Shown here: positions 1-13,230 of the stretch, piece after piece
Layout: each line of letters opens with the position of its first letter
How positions within the stretch are numbered: position 1 is the stretch's first letter
From: Botryosphaeria dothidea
Lineage: Eukaryota > Ascomycota > Dothideomycetes > Botryosphaeriales > Botryosphaeriaceae
DNA length: 64,000 nt
Assembly (NCBI GenBank): GCA_011503125.2
Contig: WWBZ02000073.1
Span: 1,364,001-1,428,000 of the forward strand
Reading direction: 5' to 3'
The notes under the pieces: model-generated
Databases searched by the model: none
What the model was told of the DNA's origin: nothing
The model's input: only the letters and a program-made list of their open reading frames with translations
Program-made: the position numbers and the translations under genes

Positions 1-1707
1 GTTTACCGTGTTGCTTTCAACAGCAAGAACAAGTTCATGATCCAGGTCGCCCAACGCGATGTCTACGAGCCTACCAACGATGCCCTGTTCGAAAACGAGA
101 ATCCCGAGCCAGAAGACCAGGTCTTGATGATCAAGGGTGCTCCAGATATCCTCTTGCCCAGGTGCACTCGCTACATGGATTATGAGGGCCATGCCCAGCC
201 CATTGCAGAGGTTGACAAGAGATTCATTGAAGATGCGAAGAACATCTGGTCCAAGCAAGGCAAGCGCGTTATCCTATTGGCACAAAAGATACTCCCGAAG
301 CACGTCACCGGCCTGGATGTTCAATCGGTGCATTATGAGAATGCCATCATGGGCGAGGCTTCCAATGGTCTCATGCTCGTCGGTCTCCTCGCTATCGTCG
401 ATCCTCCCAGAGACGAGATTCCCGAAGTTGTGAAGACACTGCGCGGTGCGGGTATCAAAATCTTCATGGTCACCGGAGACTTTCAACTGACGGCCGCCGC
501 TATTGCTGCTGAATGCGGCATCATCACGAACCCTCCAGAGGATGCGCATGACGTATCTTCGCTTTCGATGAAGTCGAGCCGAATTCCTGGCGAGAAGTCT
601 CCTGAAATGGTGCCTTCGTTGCCTACCACCCCCGGCATGGCGCGCTCCATTGTTCTCAGTGGAGGGGACATGAACGCCCTCACTGATGAACAATGGGATG
701 AACTATGCAAGTATGACGAGATCGTATTCGCACGCACCACTCCGGAACAGAAGCTCAGAATCGTCACTGAGCTGCAAGCCCGCCACGAGACCGTTGGTAT
801 GACTGGCGACGGGGTCAATGACGCGCCTTCGCTCAAGCAAGCCGACATCGGTATTGCCATGGGTGGCGGCAGTGACATTGCCATCGAAGCAGCCGATATG
901 GTTCTCCTCGAGTCCTTCTCCGCTGTGGTCGAAGCCGTCAAGTATGGCCGTGTCGTCTTCGATAACCTCAAGAAAACCATCTGTTACCTTCTCCCTGCTG
1001 GTTCCTTCTCCGAGTTCTGGCCCGTCATGACAAACGTCATCTTCGGCCTACCGCAGGTACTGTCCTCCTTCCTCATGATCATTATCTGCTGCTTCACCGA
1101 CTGCGCCGCTGCCACGGCCATCGCGTACGAGAAGCCAGAAGCGGACGTGCTACTGAAACGCCCCCGCAACCCTCGCAAGGACCGCCTGGTCGACTGGAAG
1201 CTCATCGTGCACGCCTACGGCATCATCGGCGTGATTCAAACTGTGTCGTCGTTCGCCATGTCGTACTGGTTCGCGCAGCGGCAGGGTATCCCCTTCTCGG
1301 TACTGTGGTTCGGCTTCGGCGCCGTGCCGGACGGCATGTCGGAGGAGCGGTATGCGGCGATCCTCAACCAGGCCAGCTCCATCTACTTCATCAATCTCGT
1401 CGTCATGCAATGGTTCAACCTGATGGCCGTGCGCACCCGCCGCCTGTCCATCATCGAGCATCCTCCGCTCTGGGTCAAGGAGACGCGCAACCTGTGGCTC
1501 TTCCCGGCCATTGCATTTTCCCTAGGCATCGCATTCCTATTCTTGTCTCCAAAGAAGCTGCAGGATACGCTGGCGACGACGAGCGTGCCGGTTGAGCATT
1601 GGTTTTTGCCCATGGCTTTTGGTATGGGTATTTTGCTGCTGGATGAAGGGAGGAAGTATGCAGCGAGGAGGTGGCCGAAGAGTTTTATTGCGAAGATGGC
1701 TTGGTAG
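1..1707 (+). CDS. P-type cation ATPase, Na+/K+-ATPase-like alpha subunit (5' truncated)
   Basis: This is the C-terminal 568 residues of an ATP-driven cation pump of the plasma or an internal membrane. The frame is open from base 1, so the actuator domain and the phosphorylated DKTGT site lie outside the window. The first residues (VYRVAFNSKNKFM) match the nucleotide-binding domain motif of type II pumps. KGAPDILLPRC, MVTGD (about residue 158) and TGDGVNDAPSLKQADIGIAMG (about residue 278) are the N- and P-domain hallmarks. Several hydrophobic helices follow, including YLLPAGSFSEFWPV and CFTDCAAATAIAYEKPEAD, which sit where animal Na,K/H,K pumps have their ion-binding TM5/TM6. The order and the C-terminal four helices fit the IIC-like group found in some fungi. 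Ion specificity cannot be read from this half. No intron is seen in this part. Confidence 0.93.
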   Translation, partial: VYRVAFNSKNKFMIQVAQRDVYEPTNDALFENENPEPEDQVLMIKGAPDILLPRCTRYMDYEGHAQPIAEVDKRFIEDAKNIWSKQGKRVILLAQKILPKHVTGLDVQSVHYENAIMGEASNGLMLVGLLAIVDPPRDEIPEVVKTLRGAGIKIFMVTGDFQLTAAAIAAECGIITNPPEDAHDVSSLSMKSSRIPGEKSPEMVPSLPTTPGMARSIVLSGGDMNALTDEQWDELCKYDEIVFARTTPEQKLRIVTELQARHETVGMTGDGVNDAPSLKQADIGIAMGGGSDIAIEAADMVLLESFSAVVEAVKYGRVVFDNLKKTICYLLPAGSFSEFWPVMTNVIFGLPQVLSSFLMIIICCFTDCAAATAIAYEKPEADVLLKRPRNPRKDRLVDWKLIVHAYGIIGVIQTVSSFAMSYWFAQRQGIPFSVLWFGFGAVPDGMSEERYAAILNQASSIYFINLVVMQWFNLMAVRTRRLSIIEHPPLWVKETRNLWLFPAIAFSLGIAFLFLSPKKLQDTLATTSVPVEHWFLPMAFGMGILLLDEGRKYAARRWPKSFIAKMAW

Positions 1708-2575
1708 TTGTATACCCTCGTTTGTTCTAGATTTGTGATGATATGTTTGTAGACGATAGAACATAGAGAGATAAGTGCGCGGATGATTGAATGAAACAAC
1801 TCACGACTGCTTCTACAATCTCTCTTCATGTGATACTTGCGCGCAGTGTCCAGAAAGTAAGCTGTATGTGCGAGGTCTGCGACGTAGTGCGTAGACACGT
1901 GATTCCCAATAGGCTTTATAATACCGCCACAAGCTATGAACCTCCTGTACCAATGTTGGCAGGCAAGCAAACTGTGCCAGCAAACACTTGAGGGTATATA
2001 GCGTACCCCAGGCGGAATATCCTACGTAAAGCAGTATGTTATACTAAATTACAGATACACTACTATCCTCCAAAGTTATCCTTGGTTGCGTCATTGGAGG
2101 TTGAAGTGGGTTCTTTTCCCCAATCCCGTTCGTGAGCAGCAGGATCACAGCAACAGATCAACACCACTTTTGACTGCACCATTAGTTGATCTCGGGAGCC
2201 TCGCTTGTGTGATATTTTTCACTGCCTCATCATACGATGGTGTATAAAGCCCGGCCCTGATCTTCAGCCGCAAGCTCCTCTTCTCCACCGAACGACCACG
2301 GATCTCGCGCGGACCTTCGAAGCAATCCCGACGTCACCTCGCTTGTGGACCTGTTGACTTCCGATCACTCACGGCCATCCGGACCTTGGGACACTTGTAA
2401 GAGGTAGGTATCGGGGGAACAGAGCCTCACCAACGCTGAAGCGCCGCTGAATTGAATATCACAGACTCGCCGCATTGACAACTGCGACACCAACCTTGCA
2501 CCAACCTCCAGCTCGGTCTTGCCACCCTCAGCCATAGGTTGGTACCTATAAACTTTGGCTTCGAATCACCTTGAG
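1708..2575. other. Intergenic region upstream of the Ser-rich gene
   Basis: Holds the 3' flank of the ATPase gene and the probable promoter and 5' leader of the gene starting at 2660. Short chance ORFs only; nothing recognised. Confidence 0.5.
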
Positions 2576-2628
2576 GTAAGCCAGCAGGCTTGATGCCCAA
2601 CTCACTGTCGCTGACTGAAAGAATATAG
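2576..2628 (+). other. Putative 5'-UTR intron
   Basis: A GTAAGC donor at 2576, a GCTGAC branch-like element near 2610 and an ATATAG acceptor ending at 2628 define a 53-nt intron just before the ATG at 2660. The size and signals match coding introns elsewhere in the window. This is inferred from sequence only. Confidence 0.4.
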
Positions 2629-2659
2629 ACAACTTGCTCGTACAGTGCCCGCATCAGCA

Positions 2660-3385
2660 ATGTCCACCAGCAACAGCTCAGCAACGAGCAAGAAGTCCTC
2701 TCAGGCCAGCCTACTTCCGGTACCAAAGATGGAAGCCAGTCCTTCCTTCACATCGACCAGCCAATTCCTGCCGGCCATGAACCATGGTCAAGCCAACCTC
2801 CAGAGCGTCGATGAGAAGGGCCCTGGAAGCACCCAATCGAAATCCAACAAGATCCTCGACAGCTCCAAAAGGTTGTTCTACCGGATCAAGGAGATTGCAC
2901 GTGGGAACTGTACTCCAAACAACCACCTGACCCCGGCTTTCGACATCGTGGATACCGCTGGTGATAAGGCTGCCGACAGCAGTCATAGTTCGCCCTCTAG
3001 TGCCTTCTCCAAAGATTGGAGGAGCCGTGCCAATTCCGATGCGTCACGGGACACTGGCTACTTTAACACTGCGGCGTCCTCCTTGTACGACTTCGAGTAT
3101 GCGGAGCACGGACGCAGTCCCACGGACGTCCAATTCCGCAAGCCCAGCAGCCAACGCCTGCAAGTTCCGTCTCCAACCCCTGTCAAGAAGCCGAGGAGGA
3201 GGGACCCCATCGAGGAGGTGCAGGAAGAGGCGACTAAGGAGGAGGCTGTCGAACGCGCTCAGGTGCTGGCCAGATCGAACAGCAACGGAGATTTTGGTCC
3301 GGGCAACCCGTTGGCACGAAGGCGAGAGGACCAGAGAGGCACCAAGACACTAAGATTATCGAAGCAGCTGGTCAGGCGCCAGTAG
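2660..3385 (+). CDS. Ser-rich hypothetical protein, 241 aa
   Basis: Single-exon gene; I do not recognise the family. The ATG at 2660 is chosen because no in-frame ATG lies upstream. The product is low in hydrophobic residues and rich in Ser, Pro, Lys and Arg, so it is probably largely disordered, with no signal peptide or membrane helix. A short more structured-looking segment (SSKRLFYRIKEIARGN, about residues 68-83) is followed by Ser-rich sequence, a basic PVKKPRRRDP patch that could be a nuclear signal (about residues 173-182), and an acidic-basic helix. Phosphorylation sites such as RSRANSDAS are plausible. It is probably a fungal lineage-specific regulator, but no function can be assigned. 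A likely intron lies in its 5' leader. Confidence 0.6.
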   Translation: MSTSNSSATSKKSSQASLLPVPKMEASPSFTSTSQFLPAMNHGQANLQSVDEKGPGSTQSKSNKILDSSKRLFYRIKEIARGNCTPNNHLTPAFDIVDTAGDKAADSSHSSPSSAFSKDWRSRANSDASRDTGYFNTAASSLYDFEYAEHGRSPTDVQFRKPSSQRLQVPSPTPVKKPRRRDPIEEVQEEATKEEAVERAQVLARSNSNGDFGPGNPLARRREDQRGTKTLRLSKQLVRRQ

Positions 3386-5324
3386 GTGGTGCAAGGCTGA
3401 ATCTACTTGGACGAAGTCAGAGCAGGGCGGCGTCAAGTAGTGCGGGTGATTGAGTCACCCTTTCCTGTCCCACTGGCCAACATCGGCGCCCTGTGCATTA
3501 TCAGGTCAGTCTTCGCCATCGACAGACATACAGTGCCTCACCAATAGGCACAACACAGTCAGATCTTGTTGATGGAAGTTTTCCTGGGCGGAGAGTCTGC
3601 AGGGGCTGCAAGCCTTTCAAAATGCTTTGCGAAGACACAGGCTGGGCAGTAGACCAGTGGTCTTCCATTGCTGGCTGCCGATGATCCGCTGGGGCACTGT
3701 TGGGAGATCCGGTCAGATCGAACCCACCGAGGAAGAGAGGAGTGAGACATAGTAGTTGCAGGTGCCTTGGGCTACCATGCTCCTGCTCATCTTCTTCGGA
3801 AGTCGTGCCGAGCCCGGAATTGATGGCGCGTTATTTGCTTTGATTGGGTTCCTTTTTTTGTGTTTGTTCCTGTTATTTATGCTCTTTAGGATGACGGAGG
3901 CTTCTCCTTTGGTACACGAGTCTTCTACAAAGTTGGTACGGATTAATTTCATGCGCGTTGTCGATGTTTCGGGATGTCGATGGGTGGCGGTTCTCATCCT
4001 GCCTTGGGCGTCTATAGGCACCAATACTCAAAATAGAAACACTATCGTGCAAAACAGTCTGCACAAACTTGCAGAGGTGTCCCATGAATGCTTCTCGGCC
4101 GTATAGCGTATAAATCACCATCTGAACTTTCACCGTCTAGGTAATGAAAAGATACCCGAGGAGGCGGTCCCGCCCTGCTCATCCGTACCTAGGCGCGTGT
4201 GGCTTGTCCGAGGAAAAGCGAGGCGGACCCGCTCCACTCCGCAGCGCGCCAAACTCTATCCTAGGATACCTCTCCAAACCTCGGCGCATCAAGCAAGACG
4301 CTATGTCTTAGACATAATTTCCTGTGTGTGACATAGCCTTGTGCATATGGTCGGTAAAAAGAAGAAGAAGAATGATCCCCCAATGACGACATCGGTAGCA
4401 TGTTACCGAGCTAGACCATGGAAGAAGAAAGAGGTGCATAAGCTTCGCCCTCGAAACCCAATCTCACAGTCTTCAAACAAGTGCGAGGTGCTCTTTTTCC
4501 TTTTTGTCTTTTCCTCTTTCATGTCTCTCTCCGAAGCCGCCCGTTCAGCCTTCCTTGCCTAGTGTATATGCGACGCAGCTCGATCCCTCTATCCAGGGTG
4601 TCGGTGGTTGGGCAGAGACGACGGGCATCGAAAGTCGGCACGCACAGGACGGAGGAGCTAAGCATAAAACGCATAAGGCTGTTAGGCCAACTGCATTGTT
4701 CGGACGCCCTTCCTTTTCGTTATAAAAATAAGGAAAGGGATAAACGAGTCCCTAAAAAATCATACGAACATCAGAGAGAAGATGCTTCAAAGTTCACGCC
4801 AGGGCGTCGGCCGACTGCAATTTCCCGTGCATCTGCCAATCGCTGCGGCTTGCTCATTTTTAAGCTACCTTGCTGCCAATAATGTCAAAGCTCTTTTCCT
4901 CATCGATCACTTGCATATTTTCCATACTTTTAGTGTAGGCCCAAAGGGGTTTTAGTTTGTCAGTCATATAGCTGCTGACACTTAAGATCATCAAAGCTCG
5001 TCCAAAAACGCTCGAAGTCAACCTACACCTTTTTGCTCTCATGAGGCCATACACGTTTACAAAAATAGTCCAAAATGGGTGCCAAAGTGAAGCAACACGA
5101 ACGGATTACCTCACCAGAATACATCAAATTCGCCTACACATCGAAGTTTGTCGAACATTCTGGACCGTTTCCCCTCGATTAGACTAGTACGATTACGAGT
5201 ATCAGAAAACCCTTTTTGGTTTTGCTCGGCTTCTCCCCACCCCCGGTGGTGTGACACCAATACTCACGATCTCTCTCGTCAAACCCACCTTTTAGCTTAC
5301 CTTTTTCCAACCTCGCCAACAACC
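3386..5324. other. Gene-poor intergenic region
   Basis: No convincing gene. A 116-codon frame at 3756-4106 has one hydrophobic stretch but no family resemblance and no splice context. The region separates the 3' ends of two convergent genes and probably holds both terminators. Confidence 0.45.
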
Positions 5325-6913
5325 CTAGACGTGAAACCCCAAAATCTTATTCGCCCGATCCAGAACCGCCCTCTGCCCCGGTGCCAACCCCTCCTCCGTG
5401 CTATCCCACTGCTCCAACCCCAGCGCCCTCCTGCCCTCGGCCCCGGCCATGCGCGCTACGTCGTCCCTCGTCGGGCGGCCGACATGCCTGCTCTCGCCCT
5501 CGCCGCCGCCGAAATCCGGGCTGGGCACGCCGCGGAGGAAGGCGTCGCGCTGGCGGACGAGGTATTCCGCGTTGGCGGGCGTTAGGGGGCAGGCGGGGAT
5601 GTACAGGACGCTAGAGTCGGCTGCGCCCGCGTGCCGCTGGTCGACGGCGTGGATGCCGTCGCAGTGCCAGGACACGTAGTCGCCAGGGCGCACCCTGGGG
5701 ACGTGCACCATCGAGCGCGCGAGGTCGAGGTGCGGATGCAGCGCCGCGCGCAGCTCCTGCCCGTTGCCCGGCGTCGCGCCCTGCAGCCAGCTGCTCGGCT
5801 CGCGCTCGAGCTGCCAGTTGTCGGTCGCGAGGAAGTCTTGGTCGAAGACTTCGGATTTGGGGTTTTTCGGGCCCTTCTTGGGCGTGAAGAAGGGGCGAAG
5901 TAGGATGTAGGCCGTGGCGCGCGAGAGCAGCGGGTTGACGAGGAGGGTTCCTTCGTTAGGGCCCGTCTCGCTCATGCTGAGCCAGCCTTGGAACATGCGG
6001 AACATGCTGCATGCACCGACGCCTTGGTGCAGGTCTGAGACTATTGGCAGCCGGCACGACGCTTCCCATGGGTCGTAAGACTCCCAGTCGCCGTCGAAGA
6101 TGCGGTCGTAGACTTGGCCACGCCCATAACCGACCGGATCCCACCGCTCGACACTGCCACCGTCGACGTGAGGGCCTAGGGCGAACCTGGCATCGCCAGG
6201 ATGGCGAATGCGCAAGCGGTCGGCGTAGGCGGTGGGGTGGGCGGTAGAGATTTGGGCGTGTGGGTCGGCAGAGTGCCAGAATGACATCAGGTAGCGCTGC
6301 GCGTTCAGCAAGTTTGGATGTGTGCGCGCACGCATCTGGGGACGCGACCAATAAAGTTCAAAGACTTGCGGGTTGTCGGCCGGGAAGGCTACAGGTCTCT
6401 TGTTAGCCGTGACAACCAACAATATTTGACCGAGAACTCACCCTTGGTGTGAGGATTCACCCTCACATATTCCTCAATTTCGTTCTTAAAGTCGCGTGCC
6501 TCTTTCTCGTCCACAACACCTCTGATAACGGCCACTCCACGTTTTCGGTGCTCGTCCATGAACTCCTGACTGACCGTCCCATTCACTATGTCCTTGTAAT
6601 TCACTTCCGGAACGACCTTGCTGCCCGTCTCGACGATGTGTGGGATCTCGGAGCGCAAGTCCTTGAGCAACCTCTCCCACGATGCGCGAATGGCATCCTC
6701 ACGTCCCGCAATGAGTTCCTTCTTCAGGTTCGCGTAGCGAGGCTCCAGTGGCCCGAATTCCTTCCCGCTTAATGAGGCGAACGCGTCCGAGATGTCGCCA
6801 GCACGTTTTTGCGCCGTAGCGGGTGCGGTCGCGGCGGTGCGCGCGAATTGAGGAGCTAGGGACAGTGAGGCGCGGGCTCGTACCCGCGATGTTTGTCGGA
6901 GTGTGGACAGCAT
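5325..6913 (-). CDS. DUF1479 family protein, 2OG-Fe(II) dioxygenase-like (2 exons)
   Basis: Exons 6913-6442 and 6388-5325 are joined across a 53-nt intron (GTGAGT...TGTAG), giving 511 aa. The junction reads HTK-AFPADNPQVFELYW, a typical start of the conserved DUF1479 core. The N-terminus is Arg/Ala/Ser-rich without acidic residues (about residues 1-35), so a mitochondrial presequence is possible. The cupin-like core keeps GPHVDGGSVERW with a candidate iron-binding H231-x-D233, and WHCDGIHAV with distal H404, the facial triad of 2-oxoglutarate/Fe(II) oxygenases. Length is normal for fungal members. The family, which includes bacterial YbiU, has no settled substrate, so an oxygenase role is inferred from the fold. 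The gene diverges from the GH1 gene with a 777-bp shared promoter region. Confidence 0.88.
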
Positions 6914-7690
6914 TTTGGGAGGCGTGAGATGAAGCTGTGCGCAGTGGAGACGGGCAGAGAGTGAAGGAAAAGCGACGAGATATGGGTGACGTGCGAATGC
7001 TACGCTGCGATGAATCGTCGAGGTGTGATTGATGCAAAAGCACCGTTAGCGATAGCAGCGCTGACTGGCGCCGCAGCTTTATGTCGTGCCATGATGAGAG
7101 GCGCTCCACCCAGAACCCCGAATTTGCGGAGGCGCGGAGAGAGAACGCGGGGCGGCAGGCGGAGAAGCTGTGTCGGGAGGGATACTGGTTGGGGAAACAT
7201 CGGACGACGGCAAAACGGGGCAGATGCCATTCGCTGACGTCGACTGAGGGGCACCACGGGCGGCGCGGGGCAAGCACATCAGCCGTCGTGAGACCGCGTC
7301 GCCTCAACCCTCTCGCGATGCCGGGCCGTTTCCCCTTCCACCGCCTACCCTGCGGCTGCCCCTCCGTCCGGCAGAATCGCTGAAAGGTGTCTCCTGCTGG
7401 TGACAAGCCGGCCACCTGAGCCGCCATCAGCTCCTTTCTGCATCCTCCGTGCACTGAAAGGGTAGTTCTGCCAAAGTACGAGGAGACGGCGTCGGCGACA
7501 CGCCCTCCGTGGCTATATTGGAAGAAAAGAAGTGGAGAAGGCGCAACGCCGCATAAAAACGCCAGCACCCGCCTCGCGTGGAGCCATCGCCTTCATTCGC
7601 ATCTTCCACCAGACCGTTGGAAAATTTCCAGCGCGACATTGGCCGGACAGAACCTCTTCAGCGACAAGACTGGAGCAAGAGACAGACAAG
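6914..7690. promoter_or_regulatory. Shared divergent promoter region (DUF1479 / GH1)
   Basis: 777 bp between two start codons on opposite strands. It is GC-rich with no gene of its own. Specific sites were not identified with confidence. Confidence 0.4.
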
Positions 7691-9676
<1,986 letters not shown>

Positions 9677-12600
9677 CTTGGCTGGCCGGCGATTGGCCAG
9701 ATGAGATTGCGAGCAAGTTTTCGGCGGGCGTTCCACCGGCAGCAGGACAGGGGAAAGGGGGCATGCTGGCACGGCAGATGTTGGTAGCGCGTGTCGACTG
9801 CCGGGCCGGGGGGAGGTGAAGACGTCAACGCGGGCTGAGACGCTGGGTTTCGCCGTGAGGCGGGTGGATGGGGGTGCTGGTTCTCTAACGGCGTGGCATG
9901 ACAGCGGAAGCAGCAACGGCGGGCAGGCGCAGCTAGCAGCACCCTGGGCTCGCCTAGCGAAAATGAGATCAATTTGCTGGCACACGTCCCGCGCTGGGCT
10001 GTTTTGGCACCAGCGCAGCGCCCATCCAGCGTGCTTGCCCGTCTGGGAATTTCAAATAGGCGTAGCGCTAGCCGCCATCGGTCCTACTGGTATAGTATTG
10101 AGAGATGGTGTCCAGCGATGCAGCACGTACAGACAGACATGCATACGGCCGACAGGGGACGTCAGCCAGCGCCAGCACCAGCACCAGCGGTGCGCAGGCG
10201 CAGCGTGGCAGCCGGCGCTACCGTCGGGCCTTTTGGCGTGAAGACGCGCAGCTGGCCTGGTGGCGATGCTCGCTACCGCAGTTGCGCACGCAGGGCAGCA
10301 CAGGGCGTGGTGGTGTGGTGCCTGGCACCCGGTTAGCATCCCACCCACGACGGGGGTGCAGCGAGAGCAAGGCTGAAACGCCTGTGCGCCGCTCGGCGGG
10401 GACCCGCCGAGGAGACCCCGCTGCGAGCACTCAGCAGCCCCGGAGGAACCTCCGCCGCCGTCCGCTGCTGAGATGGCGGTATGGACGACCAACCCAACCT
10501 TGCCCGCTGCAGGAGCCGGCGTGCGGCGCGACGCGAGAGAGGGCTGTCACCTGGCGGTCTGTCCGAGACGGCGCAGCTCGCGGGCCGCCTGCTCAAGCTG
10601 TGCGCGGCGGAGGGAGCTGCTCCGCCGCGGCCCCGGGCATGGTGTTGGAGCTCTGCTGGGATGCGCATGGGCGGGAAAGGAAGACGCCGCCCCCGATTCG
10701 AGAAGCCGACCTCAGGAACGCCCGCGCTGCCAGCCACCTGCTAACCTGTTCAAGGCCTGTCACCCCAGCTCCAGCTCCAGGAGCGTGTGCGTGCGTGCGC
10801 CTTGGCGCGTGGGCATGGCGGGGGCCGCAGAGGGGGCTAGGGCGCTGCGATTTCGCCGGCAGCGCTTAGCCAAAAACTCCGCTTCCGAACTCGCCGCCAG
10901 ATCTGCAGGACGGTTGGGCTGCAACGTCTGCATCGCCGCGACAATATCGCAACACGAACACCGCCGTTTCAGGGTCCTCTTATGCGCGAGCTGCTATAGA
11001 CGATGGACGACGCGACGACGGCCATGCAAGCCTCTCCCGCACGCAGCGCCCGCGCGTGGCGTGGTGCGCGCAGTAGAGCAGGCCACATGGTTCGACTTTT
11101 CCTTTCGCCTGCCTCACCAGCGTCAATGGCGCGGCGGCAGACACGTTTTGGCGGACGGGAGGTGTTGTTTTGCTGTGGTTACACTTGCATAGAGCGTCTT
11201 GCGCAATCCTCGACGCACTGTGCAACCCGCAGCTACAAGAGATGGGATCCGTGTGCCAGACGCGGTTGTGCGAAGCGCCGAGGAGCGTGCGCCGCTGAAA
11301 TCACCGAGCAGAGGCGCACTGGGCAGCCGCTCGCCGTGAAGAAAACCCAGCATGCAGAGAGGCGATCGGCGGTGTCAAGGCCGGAAGCGTCCATGCCATC
11401 CCTCCACGGCAGCGCGCGATGACGACGGGCATCTGCGTAGCGAACCTGGATCTTGGCCTTCTTCCCTGGACCTCGCCCAGCTGCACAAAACCCTCCCCGA
11501 CTGGTGAGGCATTTTCCGCCGTCTTCCCTGCCCTCCCGCGCCAGTGCTCCCGCCCGCCCCAACCTGCATCGAGTTCTCGATAGCGAGCGCCCTCACAACA
11601 GTGCCATGCTTCGCCCAGTGCGCTGAAACGGGCACGGCGGAGAGCGTTCGGACGGGGTGTGCGGGCGGACTTGCGCGTCTGGCCGGCCGCCCGCTGCTCG
11701 CAGGAGCCCCCCTGCGTGCCGCCGGGCTGCGTGCGCGGTTCCGCTATGCAGGCTGGGCGTGCGGTGGTGGTGATGGTGGTGGTGTTGGGCCGGCCGGCAT
11801 CCCGCTCCATGCGGCCCAAAATGGAAACGCTCAATGTGAGACGCACGCCTGCGGCTTGCATCCCGCCGACTGCTGCAAGAAACACCATCGACCACGCCCG
11901 TCCGCCCGCCGCTGCTGCGCGCGCGCTCGAGCTCGAGCTCGCGCACCCCGGCCGGCGCGAGCAATCGTTCGTTCCGCCGCGGGCTCAGCAGGCGCCGCCC
12001 GCGGGCAGCCCGAGCCAACGAGCGCGCACGCGGCCCCCATCCACCGATCCGTCCGTCCATCCATTCATGCTCGTGTCCGCTCCGTCGTCGCCGTCACCGC
12101 CCTCGACGCGTGCTGAGGCACAGCCCGATCGCGCGGGCTGACCGGTTCGCCGGCGGAGCCGTCGCCCTTCGACCGCACGGCGGGCGACAACGCGTTTCGA
12201 GCGCCAAGCCGGCCGTTGACCAGAGTGCCTGGCGATCTCCACCGACCGCTGCATGCTGCCCGGTCAGAAATTTGCCGGCCGATGTCGAGGCTCCGCCAGC
12301 CACGTGCGGCGCCGGCAGCTGCGAGGTCTGCCGGTTGGGCCGGCCGGCCGCTGGTGCACCATCGCGCAAACTAACTTTGGCGCAGACAGGCCTGTGACGC
12401 GGTGCCCTGCGTGTGGGAAGCAAGCGAGCTGGCGGCGTGGGAGCGGCGTCCAGCTGTGCTCCTGCTGCCATGTGGCCGGTGCAGGGGTCTCCCACGGCAG
12501 TGGATGCGGCCGCCGGCAGGCATTGGCCGCCGAGCTCTATCGCGATCCGCTCGCCCAATCTGACGCGGGCGTCGACGAAGGATCTGTGGTCGGCGCATTA

Positions 12601-13230
12601 TTGTTAGGCACAACTGGCACTGGCATGGCATGTCCCGTCGAGCCCTCTGCACAGGCGTCGGAGATCTGGACGCGCTGCCCTCGCCCTGGTCGCGCGCAGC
12701 TTGCTGCCCGCTGTCCGCTGCCCGCTGCTGCCCGCGCAGCTGCTGCGGCGATTGGGCCGCCGCTACTGCACGCGGCCTTTGACGAGAGTGCACGCCGGCC
12801 GCGCTGTCAGTGGCATCGAAACGGCTTCCTCCCGACGCCATGCCAAGCGTCTCGAAAATTCCAACTGAAACCCCTTCCCCGCAAAGAGGCGCACGTGTGC
12901 CTACCATCGTCTTGGAAACCGAAGGGAGCGAGCGCGCGCAAGCCTCACTCGCATCACAGAAGAGCCGGCGCCAGTGCGCCGCTGCGATCTGACCATAGGC
13001 GTAGCTTGCGCCCTCACCTGATAGTCCTAGCCCTTCCCAGGCCCCGGCCGTTGTTGATGGATCCTCAGTGCCATTTCTCCTGATCTGCTGCGCGCGCATT
13101 ATTGCAGAAACTTATCTGCAACCGTGGTGGCCCGGTGCCAACTTTCCGCCCGCCTACAAGTACCCATATACGCACCGCCGGCCCCCCCCACATACATCGC
13201 ACCTTCCCTCACCGCCGCCCCACGTGCGGA
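9677..13230. other. 3.5-kb GC-rich block without a recognisable gene
   Basis: Long frames occur on both strands here (up to about 276 codons), but they overlap each other in many frames, are Arg/Ala/Pro/Cys-rich and show no family motif. That is what GC-rich DNA with few stop codons produces. The block contains short simple repeats (CAG/CCAG-type near 10160, CTCGAG alternation near 11925). It probably includes the long upstream region and leader of the bZIP gene. Confidence 0.5.

Noticed and set aside
3756..4106. 116-codon ORF with a hydrophobic stretch
   Set aside because: The hydrophobic run comes from T-rich sequence (TTTGTTTTT-like), there is no promoter or splice context, and no family resemblance.
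10105..13099. Long overlapping ORFs (up to 276 codons) on both strands
   Set aside because: They overlap in several frames, are Arg/Ala/Cys/Pro-rich, carry no family motif and reflect few stop codons in GC-rich DNA.
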